From IMG/VR virus record IMGVR_UViG_3300037493_001765, positions 1 through 42,109 of that record: DNA of 42,109 nt, one strand, 5' to 3'. The notes beneath the pieces are model-generated. The model saw nothing but the letters and a program-made list of their open reading frames with translations, was not told where the DNA came from and ran no database searches. The position numbers and the translations under genes were made by a program. This document shows positions 41,746 to 42,109 of the stretch, piece by piece; within the stretch, counting starts at the first letter, position 1; each line of letters starts with the position of its first letter. This DNA comes from a virus.

Positions 41746-42109
41746 TTATTTTTTTCTACAGCTACCTTGCGCACCTTTTTTTGTACCAGGCACGCGTTCG
41801 TAACCTGACCAGCACGCTTTAGCTGGAGACGTTATTTTTTTTCGTAAACTATAAGCAGTAACACTACCATCATTACTTTGTGTATATTTTGTTGCGGTAG
41901 GTTGCTTGCCATTAAACCTTAAATATGTTTCATCACTAGCGCCTTCCATTGCTGCAGTAATATGGGGACCTCTACGCATAGTCACAGTATCAGTAGTCTG
42001 ATTAAATTCTTCAAACTTATCTGTAGCATCTTTATACGTCTGCTTCTTTTGTTTCGCAGGGGATCCAATCCAGAATCCGTTATGGGATTTATTACCCAAC
42101 CCTTGTGGG
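41746..42109 (-). CDS. Small SPAK-motif basic protein, 5' end off window
   Basis: The frame stays open through the right edge (three further codons upstream of a TTG at 42099), so the true start is outside. Visible residues include FWIGSPAKQKKQTYKDATDK and, near the end, KKITSPAKACWSGYERVPGT followed by KKGAQGSCRKK. The CW.GY.RVPGTK...GSC ending recurs in small phage proteins that I recall from marine viruses. Two SPAK tetrapeptides link it to the small-protein set at 27-30 kb. Function unknown; basic, so nucleic-acid contact is possible. Confidence 0.72.
   Translation of the reverse strand, partial: PQGLGNKSHNGFWIGSPAKQKKQTYKDATDKFEEFNQTTDTVTMRRGPHITAAMEGASDETYLRFNGKQPTATKYTQSNDGSVTAYSLRKKITSPAKACWSGYERVPGTKKGAQGSCRKK

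Overview
This 42.1-kb window is part of the late (morphogenesis) half of a tailed double-stranded DNA phage (Caudoviricetes). All 39 genes I can support lie on the minus strand, so transcription runs from high to low coordinates. The DNA is AT-rich (roughly one third GC by eye), starts are preceded by A/T-rich leaders rather than a Shine-Dalgarno purine tract, and many gene families here are ones I associate with phages of marine or aquatic Bacteroidetes (Flavobacteriia). A short-tailed (podovirus-like) virion is most likely: there is a portal, connector/ring proteins, a giant tail-nozzle-type protein and ejection-type proteins, but no tape measure, tail tube or sheath. A relationship to crAss-like or related marine flavophages is plausible but unproven. 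No stretch over 300 bases lacks a gene; the only real gaps (about 70-95 bases) are at 17270-17345, 18198-18291 and 31974-32045. I saw no tRNA, rRNA, CRISPR, insertion sequence, integrase or attachment site.

Layout in transcription order. 42109-34053: a partial small basic protein, an 81-aa basic protein and a fibre module of four proteins, the last carrying an S74 intramolecular-chaperone domain. 34048-32843: three small structural or unknown proteins. 32829-32141: lysis genes, a two-TM holin candidate directly coupled to a unimolecular-spanin candidate; no endolysin is recognisable. 32177-32046: a 43-aa basic peptide overlapping the spanin gene. 31973-29687: phage groEL, groES and a winged-helix-like protein, joined by 1-nt and 4-nt overlaps. 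29663-26457: a run of short, mostly basic and low-complexity proteins, many carrying an [ST]P[ALF]K tetrapeptide, including a DUF6321-type protein and a small HExxH protein. 26454-25644: a possible double GroES-like barrel protein and a terminase-small-subunit candidate.

25644-18292 is the packaging and head block: TerL, portal, scaffold-like protein, major capsid protein. 18197-15587 holds a conserved 283-aa protein and two connector/ring candidates. 15581-8134 encodes a 1680-aa nozzle-type protein, a 678-aa beta-rich protein and a 109-aa structural protein. 8101 to the left edge encodes internal/ejection-type proteins, ending in a giant protein (at least 2058 residues, running off the window) with an HEVGH zincin motif.

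Together the genes would build and fill the capsid, attach the tail and fibres, fold virion proteins with a phage chaperonin pair, and lyse the host. Most attractive for follow-up: the reversed, coupled groEL-groES-wHTH unit with an altered apical domain, the double GroES-like protein, the [ST]P[ALF]K-tagged set of small proteins, and the two HExxH proteins.
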